Assembly: GCA_001931905.2 (NCBI GenBank) | Contig: MSJI02000006.1 | Location: 106,696-170,695 of the forward strand | Direction of reading: 5' to 3' | DNA length: 64,000 nucleotides | Source: Cladosporium sp. IMV 00045 | Taxonomy: Eukaryota; Ascomycota; Dothideomycetes; Cladosporiales; Cladosporiaceae | Part shown: positions 21,147-31,541 of the stretch, piece by piece | How the letters are laid out: the number at the start of each line of letters is the position of its first letter | Position numbering within the stretch: position 1 is the first letter of the stretch | Notes under the pieces: generated by a model | The model's database searches: none | Told to the model about the DNA's origin: nothing | What the model saw: the letters and a program-made list of their open reading frames with translations, nothing else | Program-made: the position numbers and the translations under genes

Positions 21147-22305
21147 GATCATGGCCCGAATTCAAGGTGGTAAAACGATTTGACCTCGCTGAGGATGAAG
21201 TTCAGAACAGGGTGAGACAAAACGATACTGTGTCGAAGCAATGGACTGGAGTTTACTTGCGCATTATTTTCATGGAACACCTCTCTTTAGTCGGAGTTCT
21301 CGGTTAGTCGATTCATTGATTCAAGTAGACAACACATCAATATAGACACTGCCCTATCACTTCAGGGGTTTCTATGAGTGTATCATTATACCACGGAATT
21401 ACAACTCTTCCTCTGGCATCGCTTGTTCTGCCTAATAGCATTCTTCTTCGTATCCCCTGCTCTTTTATTCTATTTCGGCAACCATTTGTATGTTTGGTGA
21501 GACAACTTGTCCTTTCTTCTTACGCTTGACTCCGTAGCAGCTATAGAAGATGACCGAGAAGCCTCGTGGGTCTAGCTAGACTCGAGGTCGAGGATGGAAA
21601 CGCGAAGAATAAGACAACTGATGTATTAATAGCTTTGCTGTTAGGTTATCATGGACGGTCGTGCATAGAAGTCGAGCAGAGGACTCGGAAGCGCTTGAGC
21701 GCTCAAATAGACGCGTGGTTTATACCGTTCATTATTCAGATATACTTAAATCGTATCTAGCTTCCGAAGACACTGCATCCTATCTCTTATATAGGCAAAG
21801 TGATTCCTGCTGCATATCTCTGTCAAATACGGCAGATATTTAGAGGGTCACATATTCATAACATCGATGAGAAATGATGTATCACTGCCATATCTGCTTT
21901 GCACTAAATGAACATTATTGCGAAGTCATATGTGCTGTGCGGCGTCGAAATCAGAACACACATGTACTTGTTCTGGTTTGTGATGATCCATTCCTTCCTC
22001 ATACAGTGTTACGATGCCAAAGTCCAAAGAAAACATTATCACCGTTTGACGACCACCTCGTTTGCACACACCAAAGCGCAGCAATCGAAAGCGCAAACAC
22101 AACCGATTTTCCACGTTGACCCCAGCACCCACTCATCGAGAATACAGTGACTGCCAAACAGGCACATTCACCACACCTTCAAGAGAAGTTTCCTTCGAAC
22201 AGACATTCTTCCACCAAAATCTCTTTCTCCTCCATCCATCCGACTCTCCAACAAAGAAATGCTCAATCGAATTCCCGACTCGAGCCCCAAGCACAATCCA
22301 CCATA
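21147..22305. other. intergenic
   Basis: No gene seen. AT-rich and clearly diverged from 49862-51034 in copy B; short ORFs (e.g. 21874-22119) are not conserved. The last ~250 bp are a pyrimidine/adenine-rich leader of the next gene. Confidence 0.5.
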
Positions 22306-23037
22306 ATGACTTCCCCAACCTACAAAACAACCCTAACACCCCTCTACGGGATCCTCATCACGGAACAATCCTACCTCTTCGCCATCCGCCGCGAAGCTAC
22401 CCGCAAGTACGCCATCTCCGTAGCCCATAGAATCCTCTTCCCGCGCCTCCCGATCGAGTTGGTAGAACAAGTAGCAGACAATCTCGCAGCTGCTATCGGG
22501 GACACAGATGCTCGACGGGTATGGCGAAACATGCGTTACGACCGAGCAGCGAAATCTGAGAAATTCAAAGCCGCTGGCGAGAGCAATGGGCGGTTGCGGA
22601 GTAGCGGAGTGCGAGCAACGAGTGTACAAGTCGATCGTCCCGGATTTCACTTTAACTATCGCTACGTGCATCTCAGCATGGGCGCTAAGCAGCCGGGGGT
22701 GGAAATGCTGGTGCCTGGAGAGACGATGGTGGGGAGTGGTGGGCCGGCGGCGAGGTATGCGAAGGGGATGGTGCAAGTTTCGTGTCAGCCTGACTCGGGC
22801 AAGGAGGCTTCGAGGGTCGTTGCCGAGTATCGCGGTGGGTCGGAGGAGTCGGTCAAAGGGCGGGTGGATACCCTGTTGTTGCTTGATGGCGTTGAGGAGG
22901 CGATGAGAGCGTGGGATGATGAGGCTATGAAGAAGCTTGTGAAGGAGTGGAGGTTGAACGTGATTGCGCTGAAGGAAGAGGGTGGGCTTGAGTTGAAGCC
23001 AAGATTGAGGATGATGCAAGTCGTTTCGTGGGAGTGA
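22306..23037 (+). CDS. F-box-like small protein, unknown function
   Basis: Single exon, 243 aa from ATG 22306; the longer open frame begins upstream, but copy B has its ATG at the same place. Residues 48-60 (LPIELVEQVADNL) look like the start of an F-box, which would link it to SCF ubiquitin ligases, but the match is short. The C-terminal half has LLLLDGVEEAMRAWD and LELKPRLRMMQVVSWE. Copy B has the same length but many substitutions, far more than its neighbours. It converges with the gene at 23297-23725. Confidence 0.7.
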   Translation: MTSPTYKTTLTPLYGILITEQSYLFAIRREATRKYAISVAHRILFPRLPIELVEQVADNLAAAIGDTDARRVWRNMRYDRAAKSEKFKAAGESNGRLRSSGVRATSVQVDRPGFHFNYRYVHLSMGAKQPGVEMLVPGETMVGSGGPAARYAKGMVQVSCQPDSGKEASRVVAEYRGGSEESVKGRVDTLLLLDGVEEAMRAWDDEAMKKLVKEWRLNVIALKEEGGLELKPRLRMMQVVSWE

Positions 23038-23060
23038 GCATGCTGGGTTGTCGAGAGTTA

Positions 23061-23208
23061 GTTGGAAGCAACGGCTGATGCAGGCCGATTCGGGGATTGA
23101 ATGATGATGAAGGCCTGGTTTTGAAGTCGTTACAAGCAGAGGTTGATGCAGGCCATTTCGTGGGAATGAAGTCGATGCAGGCCTGGTCTTGAAGTCGTTG
23201 GAAGCAGC
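23061..23208. repeat. 68-bp tandem repeat, about 2.2 units
   Basis: Units start at 23061 and 23129 with a partial third at 23197, each beginning GTT-GAAGCA or close to it and containing GATGCAGGCC. The end of the second unit (GATGCAGGCCATTTCGTGGGA) resembles the last codons of the preceding gene (GATGCAAGTCGTTTCGTGGGA), so the array may have grown from that 3' end. It is absent from copy B. Confidence 0.75.
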
Positions 23209-23296
23209 AATCTCTTTTGAGCATGCCACAAGAAGGCAAAAGTGTCAAAGGCACTCCTCACGAGCCATAGGAAGACACCTCGATCGTGAACACATC

Positions 23297-23725
23297 TTAC
23301 TTCCCACCTCCCTCCGCCAACCTCTCAACAGCCCTCCCCCTCCACCTCTCAACCGCAATTCTCAACCTAGAATCAAAAGCACACCTCTCCAGCACCCTCT
23401 CACAAACCTCCCTAACCCTGCCAATCTCACCATCATACCAAAGCTCACCAACAACATACCCCAAAAGCAACTGCTGGCGTTTATCGAGTTTCACCGGATC
23501 CGCCTCTCCATCCTCACCCTCGTCAGCAAGACAAGGCACCGATTGCACGAGCTCAGCGTACAAATTCCCGCCATCCTGGCGAGCGGCATAGGAGGCTTTG
23601 ACGGCTGCGAAGTCGGCTTCGCTTTGGTGCGTGCGGTCGACGATGATGGCGTCTTCGTCGGCGGAGTTTTCGGAGTCGTCGACGTCGATTGCGAAGAGGG
23701 AGTTTTCTGCTTCTGCTTCTGCCAT
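23297..23725 (-). CDS. small acidic protein of unknown function
   Basis: Single exon, 142 aa, ATG at 23725. The first ~35 residues are very acidic (DVDDSENSADEDA). The second half is a probable helical region (KRQQLLLGYVVGELWYDGE, VREVCERVLERC). No signal peptide, membrane segment or known domain is seen. Copy B (51894-52319, 141 aa) keeps frame and most residues with mainly conservative changes, which supports a real gene. Confidence 0.75.
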   Translation of the reverse strand: MAEAEAENSLFAIDVDDSENSADEDAIIVDRTHQSEADFAAVKASYAARQDGGNLYAELVQSVPCLADEGEDGEADPVKLDKRQQLLLGYVVGELWYDGEIGRVREVCERVLERCAFDSRLRIAVERWRGRAVERLAEGGGK

Positions 23726-24170
23726 GGTTTTGGCTTTGTCTTTTTGACTTGACTTGTTTTTTTTTTTTGCTTCTCTAATACAGTTTGTTGCTCAATCACA
23801 TTCAATTATTTGAAGTTCATGGGCGTGTGTTTTCTTGTGTACAACCTTGCTTCCTGAGGCATGACTTGTGGGTATCACGTGATATGACATCACACTCAAT
23901 GACGTCTAGCATTCCGCGGAGAGTGCATGGTGGAAAGGAGAACATATTGAAATTGTAAAGAGTTACATTTTACTGCTGGTACTAAAATACATAGATTCAC
24001 GTATCGCATAAAGAGTATTGCCGGAGCGGCGCAGCTCTTTCAAAGTAGCTGAACGCCATTGCCTTACAACAAGAAAACGCCGTGACTTGCAGTGGGCTCA
24101 ACCCCGGTTTCCCGTTCTGTTCAATCGAAGTCCATAATTAATCCATTATATCAAGAAAGCGGACAATTGC
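23726..24170. other. intergenic
   Basis: Upstream of the small acidic protein gene and downstream of the membrane protein gene. It has a 12-T run at 23757-23768 that is shorter in copy B. No gene is seen. Confidence 0.5.
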
Positions 24171-24839
24171 TTAGTTGAACGGGTTGGTGCGGGTGCCCCA
24201 GTAGGTGAGGAAGACGCTGAGGCCGACGGTCTCGAAGACGCGGGCAAGGGCGCCAACGGCGACCTGCTCAAGAGGGCGCTTCTCGGTGGTGATCTGAGCA
24301 ATGAACTGGTGATTTGTTAGCGGAGAGCTACAAGTGAGCGGGAATGGGCCCGACATACAGAGGGAGCAGAGCTGGCAAAGAAGATCAAGCTGCCGAGGTA
24401 GGCGGCGCCCTTGTAGGAGAGAGTGCCAGTGGCGTTGATGAGAGCACCGACACCGTAAGACTGGACAGCGGAGCCAACGAGGGAAGTGCCCCAAGCGGCA
24501 GCGGCGGAGGCGGCCTCCTTGGACTTGAAGAACTCCTCCTTGGAGTTGGCGGCCTGAGCCTGACGATAGGTGTCGCCGAAGACGGGGCCGAGGACGGCAA
24601 GAGAGATGGCGTGGTTGTAGACGGTGCCGAGGGCGACCGCGGAGGGCTTAACGGGAGGGAGGTCTGCGAAGAGGGACTATGTTAGCTTGTGCTGACGGTA
24701 GTGATGGTGTATGCGAATATGCTGCCCGTCGAGGCCATGCTCATGTGATGATGGTGTCGTCACAACAAACAAGGAGCTCGAGGAGGCGCGTTCGCATCAA
24801 TGGGCGGAAGCGGGCGAACCTACAGTGAAGGGTGGCCAT
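24171..24839 (-). CDS. small membrane protein, DUF1761-like
   Basis: Three exons on the minus strand: 24839-24824, 24663-24359 and 24305-24171; 151 aa. Exon 1 is 16 nt (MATLH plus one base). The acceptor CGCAG at 24668-24664 is the one that restores frame to YLPPVKPSAVALG. Three or four hydrophobic segments are visible (AVALGTVYNHAISLAVLGPVFG; AWGTSLVGSAVQSYGVGALI; AYLGSLIFFASSAP; VAVGALARVFETVGLSVFLTY), with SKEEFFKSKEAA between the first two. The pattern and the ending GLSVFLTYWGTRTN resemble the fungal DUF1761 membrane family, recalled from memory and of unknown function. Copy B has the same exon lengths (135, 305 and 16 nt). Confidence 0.8.
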
Positions 24840-26185
24840 TGTGATGGATTTGTGAAGTGTTTGGTAATGAGATTGAGTTGATGTGTATGATTTGGTGTGA
24901 TGGAGGAAGAAGAGAAGATGCTGAAGGGAAGAGAGAGCATGCTACTTGTGGTTGATGGTTGGAGACTGGAGCTGCCGCACGGGCCAAGGCCAATGACGTT
25001 GTGCTGGCTTCACCCGTTGGCCAGAAGCCGACAAACATTCGATGCGGAACTCCCCCAAAATCAAGGTCTCTCTGTCTTCCATTTGCCGACTAATGCTTTG
25101 GTAAAAGCCACAAAAGGCCACGTCTCATGCTGAGCTGATAGTTTCTTTCTGATGTTTTCCTGAATCTTTAAAAATCGCATTCTGCCAGAGACTCTAGCAT
25201 GGCGTCGAAGACACGTCCAAGAAACAACGTCACCCGCGCTCAGCCTCGGCCCTGGTCCAGCCAAAACATCTCGATCGCCCCAAGCACATCATCGAGACAT
25301 CATGCGCGCGCCCACGCGCCTCTTCTGCCAACTTGATCTTTCCTCTCCGAGTTTGGCTTTCCCGTGCCCCCTTGATGACATGATCCGGTGATGATGAGTC
25401 GCTTGGCTTTGCGCCGCGAATCGTGCGAGACATGTTTACGGTATCAACAATGTTTGCTGCTACGCCCAAAATCAGCAGGCGATGCTACAAGCGACACCAT
25501 CTGCTTCTTCTAACATCGGCATCTTAACAATCGCATCCCCTCTCCCGATTTTGGCCCATTCTCTCCAGCGAGGCAATTCCATGCACGTCCCCACCAGTCC
25601 GATTGACTCGCTCCACACCGGGGTTGATCATTTCGCCAAACCAACGGTCGGTGCGCGCAGCGAGAGAGCAGGCAGTCGAGGCAGTGCTCAGAACGCTCTG
25701 GCCAGAGGTTGGCATGGTATTAATGTCGCTGTCTTTCGCCTTCGTCACAGTTGCATATGCGCATGGGTGAAGGAAAGGGCGTTTGATGTCGTTATGAGGT
25801 GTGCGTGAGCAAGGCAAATGTACAGTATGTGGTCTTAAGAGCACGTGCCTTTTGCGTGAGGTGAGGAGACTTGAGAAAACAGGAACATGTGTGTGCTTGT
25901 GCTTCGGTGTGACCAGATGTAGCCATTATCGCTGTATGCTTGTTGGGTGAAGCATTTTGCTCGTTTTTGACGTCTCAGATTCTGAAGATGTCACGCATCA
26001 TGAGCGCGTTTAGCTGGGGATTCATACGAGTGGTGACATTGTAGTAACATAAAATTATAATTTCCGAGTCTCGAGGTGCAGAGCTGGTAAAATCGCAGCT
26101 TTTGGGGGGTTTGTTTTAAAAAATTTGTAGATATTATGTACACTTGTGTGAAGTTGTGTGAAGAGAATCTCAATCAATACGTCTG
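24840..26185. other. intergenic with conserved island
   Basis: Promoter side of the small membrane protein gene and 3' side of MLH3. Most of it is diverged from copy B, but about 25235-25440 is nearly unchanged in 53835-54015. The minus-strand ORF through it (25230-25469) is shifted by a 2-nt indel in copy B, so coding is not supported. Confidence 0.45.
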
Positions 26186-29100
26186 TCACCTCGTACCACC
26201 ACACTTCCACCTCATCCAAGCCCTCCCAAACCCCTCCACCGCCTCACCCTCTACCCTACCTCCCAACCTCTCCCCAAAAACACGTCCGCTCAACCCCTTC
26301 TCCCCAATCCCTCCAACAGGCACCATACTAACCCTCCCATGCGCGCACATAAAAGGGAAAGCGCACTTACTCAACCTTCCCAACAAATCCTCACACTCCC
26401 GCGCACTGAGCACGTCGTTAAACATGACGGCCGATCTGCACGCTCGCGAGTTGAGCATGTCCAGCAGGCCTTTGGGGCAGGAGCCAATGTGATTTAGCCA
26501 CGCGTGGTCGTCTTTGGGGTCTTTCGATGTAGGGGCGGGCGCTGCTTTGGCTTGCTTGCCGCTTTCGGCGCGAGACCAGATTTCGGATCGGAGGAGGTCG
26601 ATGAGGAGTTTGGGGAAGAGGCGGCAGCGTTCGGCTATGCCTGGTGGTAGGGTGCGGATGGCGATGGAGTGGGTTGGGTTTGTTCGTGTTCGTGAGACTA
26701 CATGGAGGTCGTAGAGGATTCCATAGCGAGCGAAGTGCTGGGCGTGGGAGTTGAGGAGGCTGCTTTCTTCGGTAGTGACCTCGAAGACGATTGGTTGTTC
26801 CAGCAAGGTGGCGGCGACAGTTGAAACGCAGCCGGTGTTTGTGCGGAGCCCTGCAGCCGGCGAGTCCATGTTGATGGGAGAGCAAAGCTCTCTGAGAAGG
26901 GATTCTAGGATGATACGCTCAGAGGCCGCGTGCTGGTCTACGAGAACCAGTGATTTTGAATTGTCTTCTCCAGGCATGATGCAAAGAATGAACTTGGCGT
27001 CCACTTGATTGATGATTCTGACGTGCTCAAGATTCATTTTGGTCAGTTTACTCTGCGTTCCGTGACCATATGTTGCAAAGTAGTTCGACGAGTTGTTGTG
27101 GCTACGACCATGACCATTTGCTGCTAGCTCCATGTCGGTGTATGCATCGAAAGCTACCGGTATAGGTTGCTCGGTCTGCCGCTCAAAAACAGGATTTTGC
27201 CAGCTCTGCACAAATGATGGCACAGTATGGTCAGAGGGTTGGCGGTCATTGGAGAGGGCTCGTCCAGCGAGCGTCAATGGCCTGCCCGCAGGTGTTGTCG
27301 CCGTGCCGGTCGATGTTGGCCGGAATTCAGCAGATCGTGAGACGTCATCTAATGACCTGTCTGGTGCTGGCAAGACGATTCCAGTACGCGAGTTGACTCT
27401 GAAAAATGCTTTGGTGATTGGATCTTGCCAATCCACCGTATCATCGTGGCTCATCTGGTTATATGCGTTCGACTCGTCTTCATCGTATGATAAAGCCTCA
27501 CTTGATCTTCCTGTTAATGCCGCGGCCTTTAGCAGATCGGATTCGTTGACACTGCCGTAATCGTCGCTGGTAAAAGTCTCGTTGTGGTGAGCAGGCTCTG
27601 AAGAGGCTCGCCCTTGCGAGAAGGCTTTCTGGTGGCATGTGCCAAGGACGCCGCGCTCTAAAGGAGGGAATGAGAAGTGCACACCCGAGGATGCAGGCAA
27701 GTCTTGAATCTTATGTCTGGAGGTGCTGCTGCCATGCTTGTCATGAAGATCAACAAAATGATGAGATTCTCGACTGCCAGTCTTGATCTTGCTCAAGTGT
27801 GCAACCTCGGATAAGGATCCCTGCCGTGACAGTGCGGTACGCTGCACCAGTTGTCTGTCCCTGGCCTTTCCGGTTATGCGCTGCCGTTTTGACGTAGAGC
27901 CATTGCTGCGATCAGGTGACTGAAAATGAGGAGAAACAGTTCCACGCGCATGAAGTTCACCATCTGCTTCTAAGAATTGGTTCGGCGCCTCGACAGCGGC
28001 TTGCGACGCAGTGCGATCTGGGACTTCCAGCTTGCGCCTCTGTCCTGCGCGAAAACCATTGGCAGTCAACCACTGCTTCATCACGGCTTCGAGAACTTCA
28101 GTGATTCCTTTAAGCTGGTGCTCATTAAGCTCAGAATCGTCTCTTCTGTTCTTGAGTTCGAGCTGGATGATGAACATCGGCCAACGATCGACGCCTTTAC
28201 TAGTTCGAGCTTGCCTTTCTCTCAAGCCTTTGATTGGAGAATCCCTGTCCTGCACAGATTGACCTTTTCTCATCTCTCCTGGATGTTGGTTCTGCTCAAC
28301 GGTGCCAAAGTTGCTATCGGCAAAGACCTTGTTGACGAGGTCGTATATTGTCAAGTTGCCCTCCGTTGCCAAGTAAGGATGTATTCCAATGCTGACGAAC
28401 TGACAAAGGCGTGTCGGCGCAGGATCGAGGCATATCATCCCACGACAGGAGAGCCTTGACGTGGAGGCGGAGACAGGCACCCAGCGTCTTCGAGTCTCGA
28501 AGGGAGCAAGGCCTGCTTGGAAGACCACTGGAAAGGCGTCTCGAAGGTCGTAGCGACTCGCTTTGCCCTGGAGTTGATTCAGATTCCTCTCGGTCAGAGA
28601 TGAGGACACATTATGGTGATTCCCGGCGACAGTGACGTTTCTCCCGTGATTTTCATCATCCCGCAACTTCACGGAGCAAGGCACGTTCCACGCAAGTAGC
28701 AAGGCGGCCATATCTCTCTTCAGCTCTACCCATGATCGTTCCGTTGAAGCAGGGGTACTGGTCAATGCTCGCTGTTTGACTCGAACGGGCATGTTGCCGA
28801 AGAGGTCATTTACAATAACACGGGTCCCGCACGCGTTGAAGGTGCTCAACTCTTCACTTTGGTGTGGTGCGATTTGCCGTGATATCACCCGTCCTTGGTG
28901 GATCGATATGCTTGAAGAGACAAGGTCTTCACAGTGCCGTGAAGTTACTTTCAGCAGCGAGAGTGCCGCGAGCGAAGCAAGATAGGTGCCCGTGTTGCCG
29001 TGGAGAGGTCTATCGCTCGTCGCCTTGGATGTGTGATGCATCTTGCCGAGGCCGCCATTTTCGAAAAACTCTACACGAGGTATACCGGTGCCGTTGTCTT

Positions 29101-29272
29101 CAACTGTGCAGCTCCCTCGGCCAAAGTTCACAGATACATCGATCTTCGTGGAACCCGCATCCAGGGCGTTTTGAACAAGAGCCAGCACTACACCGGACAG
29201 GCTAGTGATCTGCTTGGAGGAGTGGATGCGAGAGATGGCATCTTGGGACAGTGGCAAGATGCGCGATGGCAT
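26186..29272 (-). CDS. MLH3: DNA mismatch repair protein MLH3
   Basis: Single exon, 1028 aa from ATG 29272, the first in-frame ATG; the open frame extends upstream without one. The N-terminal GHKL ATPase begins MPSRILPLSQ, with ALVQNALDAG (residues 31-40) and VEDNGTGIP (58-66). The Glu expected four residues before Asn35 is Ala31, and the usual GFRGEAL motif reads GNTGTYL. A poorly conserved linker follows. The C-terminal endonuclease domain has DQHAASERIILE (about residue 778, fitting DQHA-x2-E-x4-E), ACRSAVMFND and FPFMCAHGR, which are MLH3 signatures. Known MLH3 pairs with MLH1 as MutL-gamma, nicking DNA for meiotic crossovers and minor mismatch repair in the nucleus. It is divergent from the Ser-rich gene. 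Confidence 0.92.
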   Translation of the reverse strand: MPSRILPLSQDAISRIHSSKQITSLSGVVLALVQNALDAGSTKIDVSVNFGRGSCTVEDNGTGIPRVEFFENGGLGKMHHTSKATSDRPLHGNTGTYLASLAALSLLKVTSRHCEDLVSSSISIHQGRVISRQIAPHQSEELSTFNACGTRVIVNDLFGNMPVRVKQRALTSTPASTERSWVELKRDMAALLLAWNVPCSVKLRDDENHGRNVTVAGNHHNVSSSLTERNLNQLQGKASRYDLRDAFPVVFQAGLAPFETRRRWVPVSASTSRLSCRGMICLDPAPTRLCQFVSIGIHPYLATEGNLTIYDLVNKVFADSNFGTVEQNQHPGEMRKGQSVQDRDSPIKGLRERQARTSKGVDRWPMFIIQLELKNRRDDSELNEHQLKGITEVLEAVMKQWLTANGFRAGQRRKLEVPDRTASQAAVEAPNQFLEADGELHARGTVSPHFQSPDRSNGSTSKRQRITGKARDRQLVQRTALSRQGSLSEVAHLSKIKTGSRESHHFVDLHDKHGSSTSRHKIQDLPASSGVHFSFPPLERGVLGTCHQKAFSQGRASSEPAHHNETFTSDDYGSVNESDLLKAAALTGRSSEALSYDEDESNAYNQMSHDDTVDWQDPITKAFFRVNSRTGIVLPAPDRSLDDVSRSAEFRPTSTGTATTPAGRPLTLAGRALSNDRQPSDHTVPSFVQSWQNPVFERQTEQPIPVAFDAYTDMELAANGHGRSHNNSSNYFATYGHGTQSKLTKMNLEHVRIINQVDAKFILCIMPGEDNSKSLVLVDQHAASERIILESLLRELCSPINMDSPAAGLRTNTGCVSTVAATLLEQPIVFEVTTEESSLLNSHAQHFARYGILYDLHVVSRTRTNPTHSIAIRTLPPGIAERCRLFPKLLIDLLRSEIWSRAESGKQAKAAPAPTSKDPKDDHAWLNHIGSCPKGLLDMLNSRACRSAVMFNDVLSARECEDLLGRLSKCAFPFMCAHGRVSMVPVGGIGEKGLSGRVFGERLGGRVEGEAVEGFGRAWMRWKCGGTR

Positions 29273-30079
29273 TGAGGCTGGCGTCTGCGTCAGATGTCCC
29301 AGCCCGTCTCTCGCGATATTCAAGTGGAAGTGCTCAAGCTTGTCGTCACGGCGGCACCCACTTTCTGCAGTGGCAATGTGAGACAATAATGATGCGGGCC
29401 GACATTGGGGTTGCGCGGTGTCTCGGTCCCTGAGGGTAGCATGTACGTGTCCAGCGAGCCCGCGTTGCAGGTCGAGAGACAAGAGTTCAGCGGAGCTGCA
29501 TGCTGTGGCGGTGACAGCGAATGGAGTGAAGTGTAGGAGGTTTGGATGATAATTTGGATTATTACGTAGGCAGGCCAAGAATATCTTGCCTGACCATCTA
29601 GTTCGCTGCCAAAGGGCCTGGAGTGGTCTGATCCCGCCATCCCGCCCTTTGTGTGGAGGAGCTGGAGGAGATCGACCAACGCATCACAGACAATATAGAA
29701 AGACGGTCATGGCCAGCTCTCCGCACCCTTGACAACAACCCCGAATTCCTTTGTCTCATCCACCGACTGCCCTTTCACTCCTTCTCGCTACCGACATCGC
29801 CCTCTGCCATCCTTGCAAAGACACCTCCACCACCTCCTCGCGCCGCCGACACCTTTCCACTTCCATCGCATTGACTCCTTGTCCACCAGCTGCCCAAGTA
29901 GGAAGCGCAAGCGATACCGCGTCATTCGGCCCCAAGACATCCGAGCGCGCAATTGAAGGCTCCGTCATATAGAAGACACTGTGCGCGAAACGACTGCGCA
30001 AGCGACTCGGAGGGTGAGCGCTCTGCGAGAATCATATCGCTCTATCCAACCACAAGCCCATCTCTTCTACACACACAGC
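29273..30079. other. divergent promoter region, MLH3 / Ser-rich gene
   Basis: About 0.8 kb between the two starts, well conserved in copy B (57740-58544). Open frame continues from MLH3 but lacks an ATG in copy A. The other ORFs are mutually overlapping and not supported. Confidence 0.5.
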
Positions 30080-31541
30080 ATGGCCGCAGCAGACGTTGCT
30101 CCAAGACCGCAAGGTACGCGCGATGCGCACAGACACTGCAATGCCTCTCTTCCACGGCATGTGATCTGGCTAGAAGTACGCAGACGCTGACAGACATTTT
30201 GCAGAACGGACGAGCAAACGTCGCCCATTCGCGGCATGGGTCAAGCGCCTGACAAACCTCAAGGGTGGCGAGCAACATGCAGGCAACGGCAAGGACAAAA
30301 AGTCAGGGAACCCTTTGAAGGGCAGAATGGGCAATGGCAATGTTAAGAACAACCCATACCCCGAGTCTGGTTATGTGCGCCGCCAGTCGCCGCGCAGCAG
30401 CCGGGATGGTCAATTGTCTTTCGCAACGCCCCAACACCACCAGAACGACGATGGCAGCAGTGTCATATCAGGTCCTGTACATGAGGATAAGAACCATCCG
30501 AGCAACAGAAGCGCGGCGCCCACAGTAGCCACGAACCCGGAGACAGTCCACAGCGATACAGGTCACAGCAAGGCCTTCACCAGCACCACCGCAGGTGGCG
30601 CTCTCAGCATTGCCGACGGCGCAGGCCATGGCAGCACCTTTAGCTCGCCTAACCACAGCGAGCGTTCCCTCACCACAACCTTGACTACGATACAATCCAC
30701 ATCACCAGCAAATACCCTGCAGCAACCCAATGGCTCTGGCAATCCATCACATGGTCAGCACAACGGTCAGCCTGCCATTATGTTCAGCCATCAGTACCCC
30801 GTCTCTCCTGCCCCATCCACCCTCAACGCTGCCTCCGCAATTCCTCGCCACCTCGCTTCTGAGACGAACCAACCAAACCTACTCACCGACGACGCCAGCA
30901 TTGTCACTCTGGCTTCGTCATCAAAACGCCGTCGTCGCAGCATGGACACTGACGCCTCCGTGCGCGCAATGGCGCCCGCATCTGTTTGGGGCGGCAGTCG
31001 CGAGTCGCTCCCACTCAGCGTCCTTTCCGGAAATGCGGAAGCTACAGACAGAGCCAGCACGACAGGCCTCTACTCGGCATCGGTATCACGTCCCTCAGTT
31101 GGTGGTTTTGCCTCCACCGAGCGCGCGAGCGTGTACAGCAGTCACGGCATCAACGCACCAAGCGAGCGCAACAGCTATTACGCCGGCCCAGGCGCAGCCG
31201 GAAGGAAAGACTTGAGCGACGCCAAGTCTCTCCGCAGCGTGACGGGGCTTGACGCTCGTTCGCAATACGACGCCAAAAGCATCAATGACGCCAAAAGCAT
31301 GGATGCTCGTTCAATTCGGAACTACGAGGGCAGCATCCGCTCTGGAGCCCTTGGCCATGGCCGCAATGACAGCATCCCAGGAAGCATCGGCAGTCCGTTG
31401 GCGAGTCCTGGAATGAGACATGCGAGCGCCAGTGGGCCGGTGAGCAGACGGAGCAGCGATTGGCAAGGCGAGGAAGAATCGGAGAAAAAGGACCAGGAGA
31501 AGAAGGAACCAGCTGTTCAAGGCGAGGCGAGCAAAGCTTGA
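30080..31541 (+). CDS. Ser-rich disordered protein, unknown function
   Basis: Two exons, 30080-30113 and 30205-31541, 456 aa. Exon 1 encodes MAAADVAPRPQ; after the 91-bp intron (GTACGC...TTGCAG) the frame continues ERTSKRRPFAAWVKRLTNLK, a basic possibly amphipathic N-terminal segment. The remainder is Ser/Thr/Asn/Gly-rich and probably disordered, with short repeated modules near the end (SQYDAKSINDAKSMDARSIR) and a Lys/Glu tail. No signal peptide or domain is recognised. Copy B has equal exon lengths and only scattered substitutions, so the protein is constrained despite low complexity. Confidence 0.8.

Noticed and set aside
22333..23229. 298-aa minus-strand ORF
   Set aside because: Antisense to the F-box-like gene and running into the 68-bp repeat; shortened in copy B.
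25230..25469. 79-aa minus-strand ORF in the conserved island
   Set aside because: A 2-nt length difference in copy B shifts the frame, so the conservation is not of coding type throughout.
29273..29578. N-terminal extension of MLH3
   Set aside because: The frame is open but contains no ATG in copy A, and the family N-terminus begins at MPSRIL.
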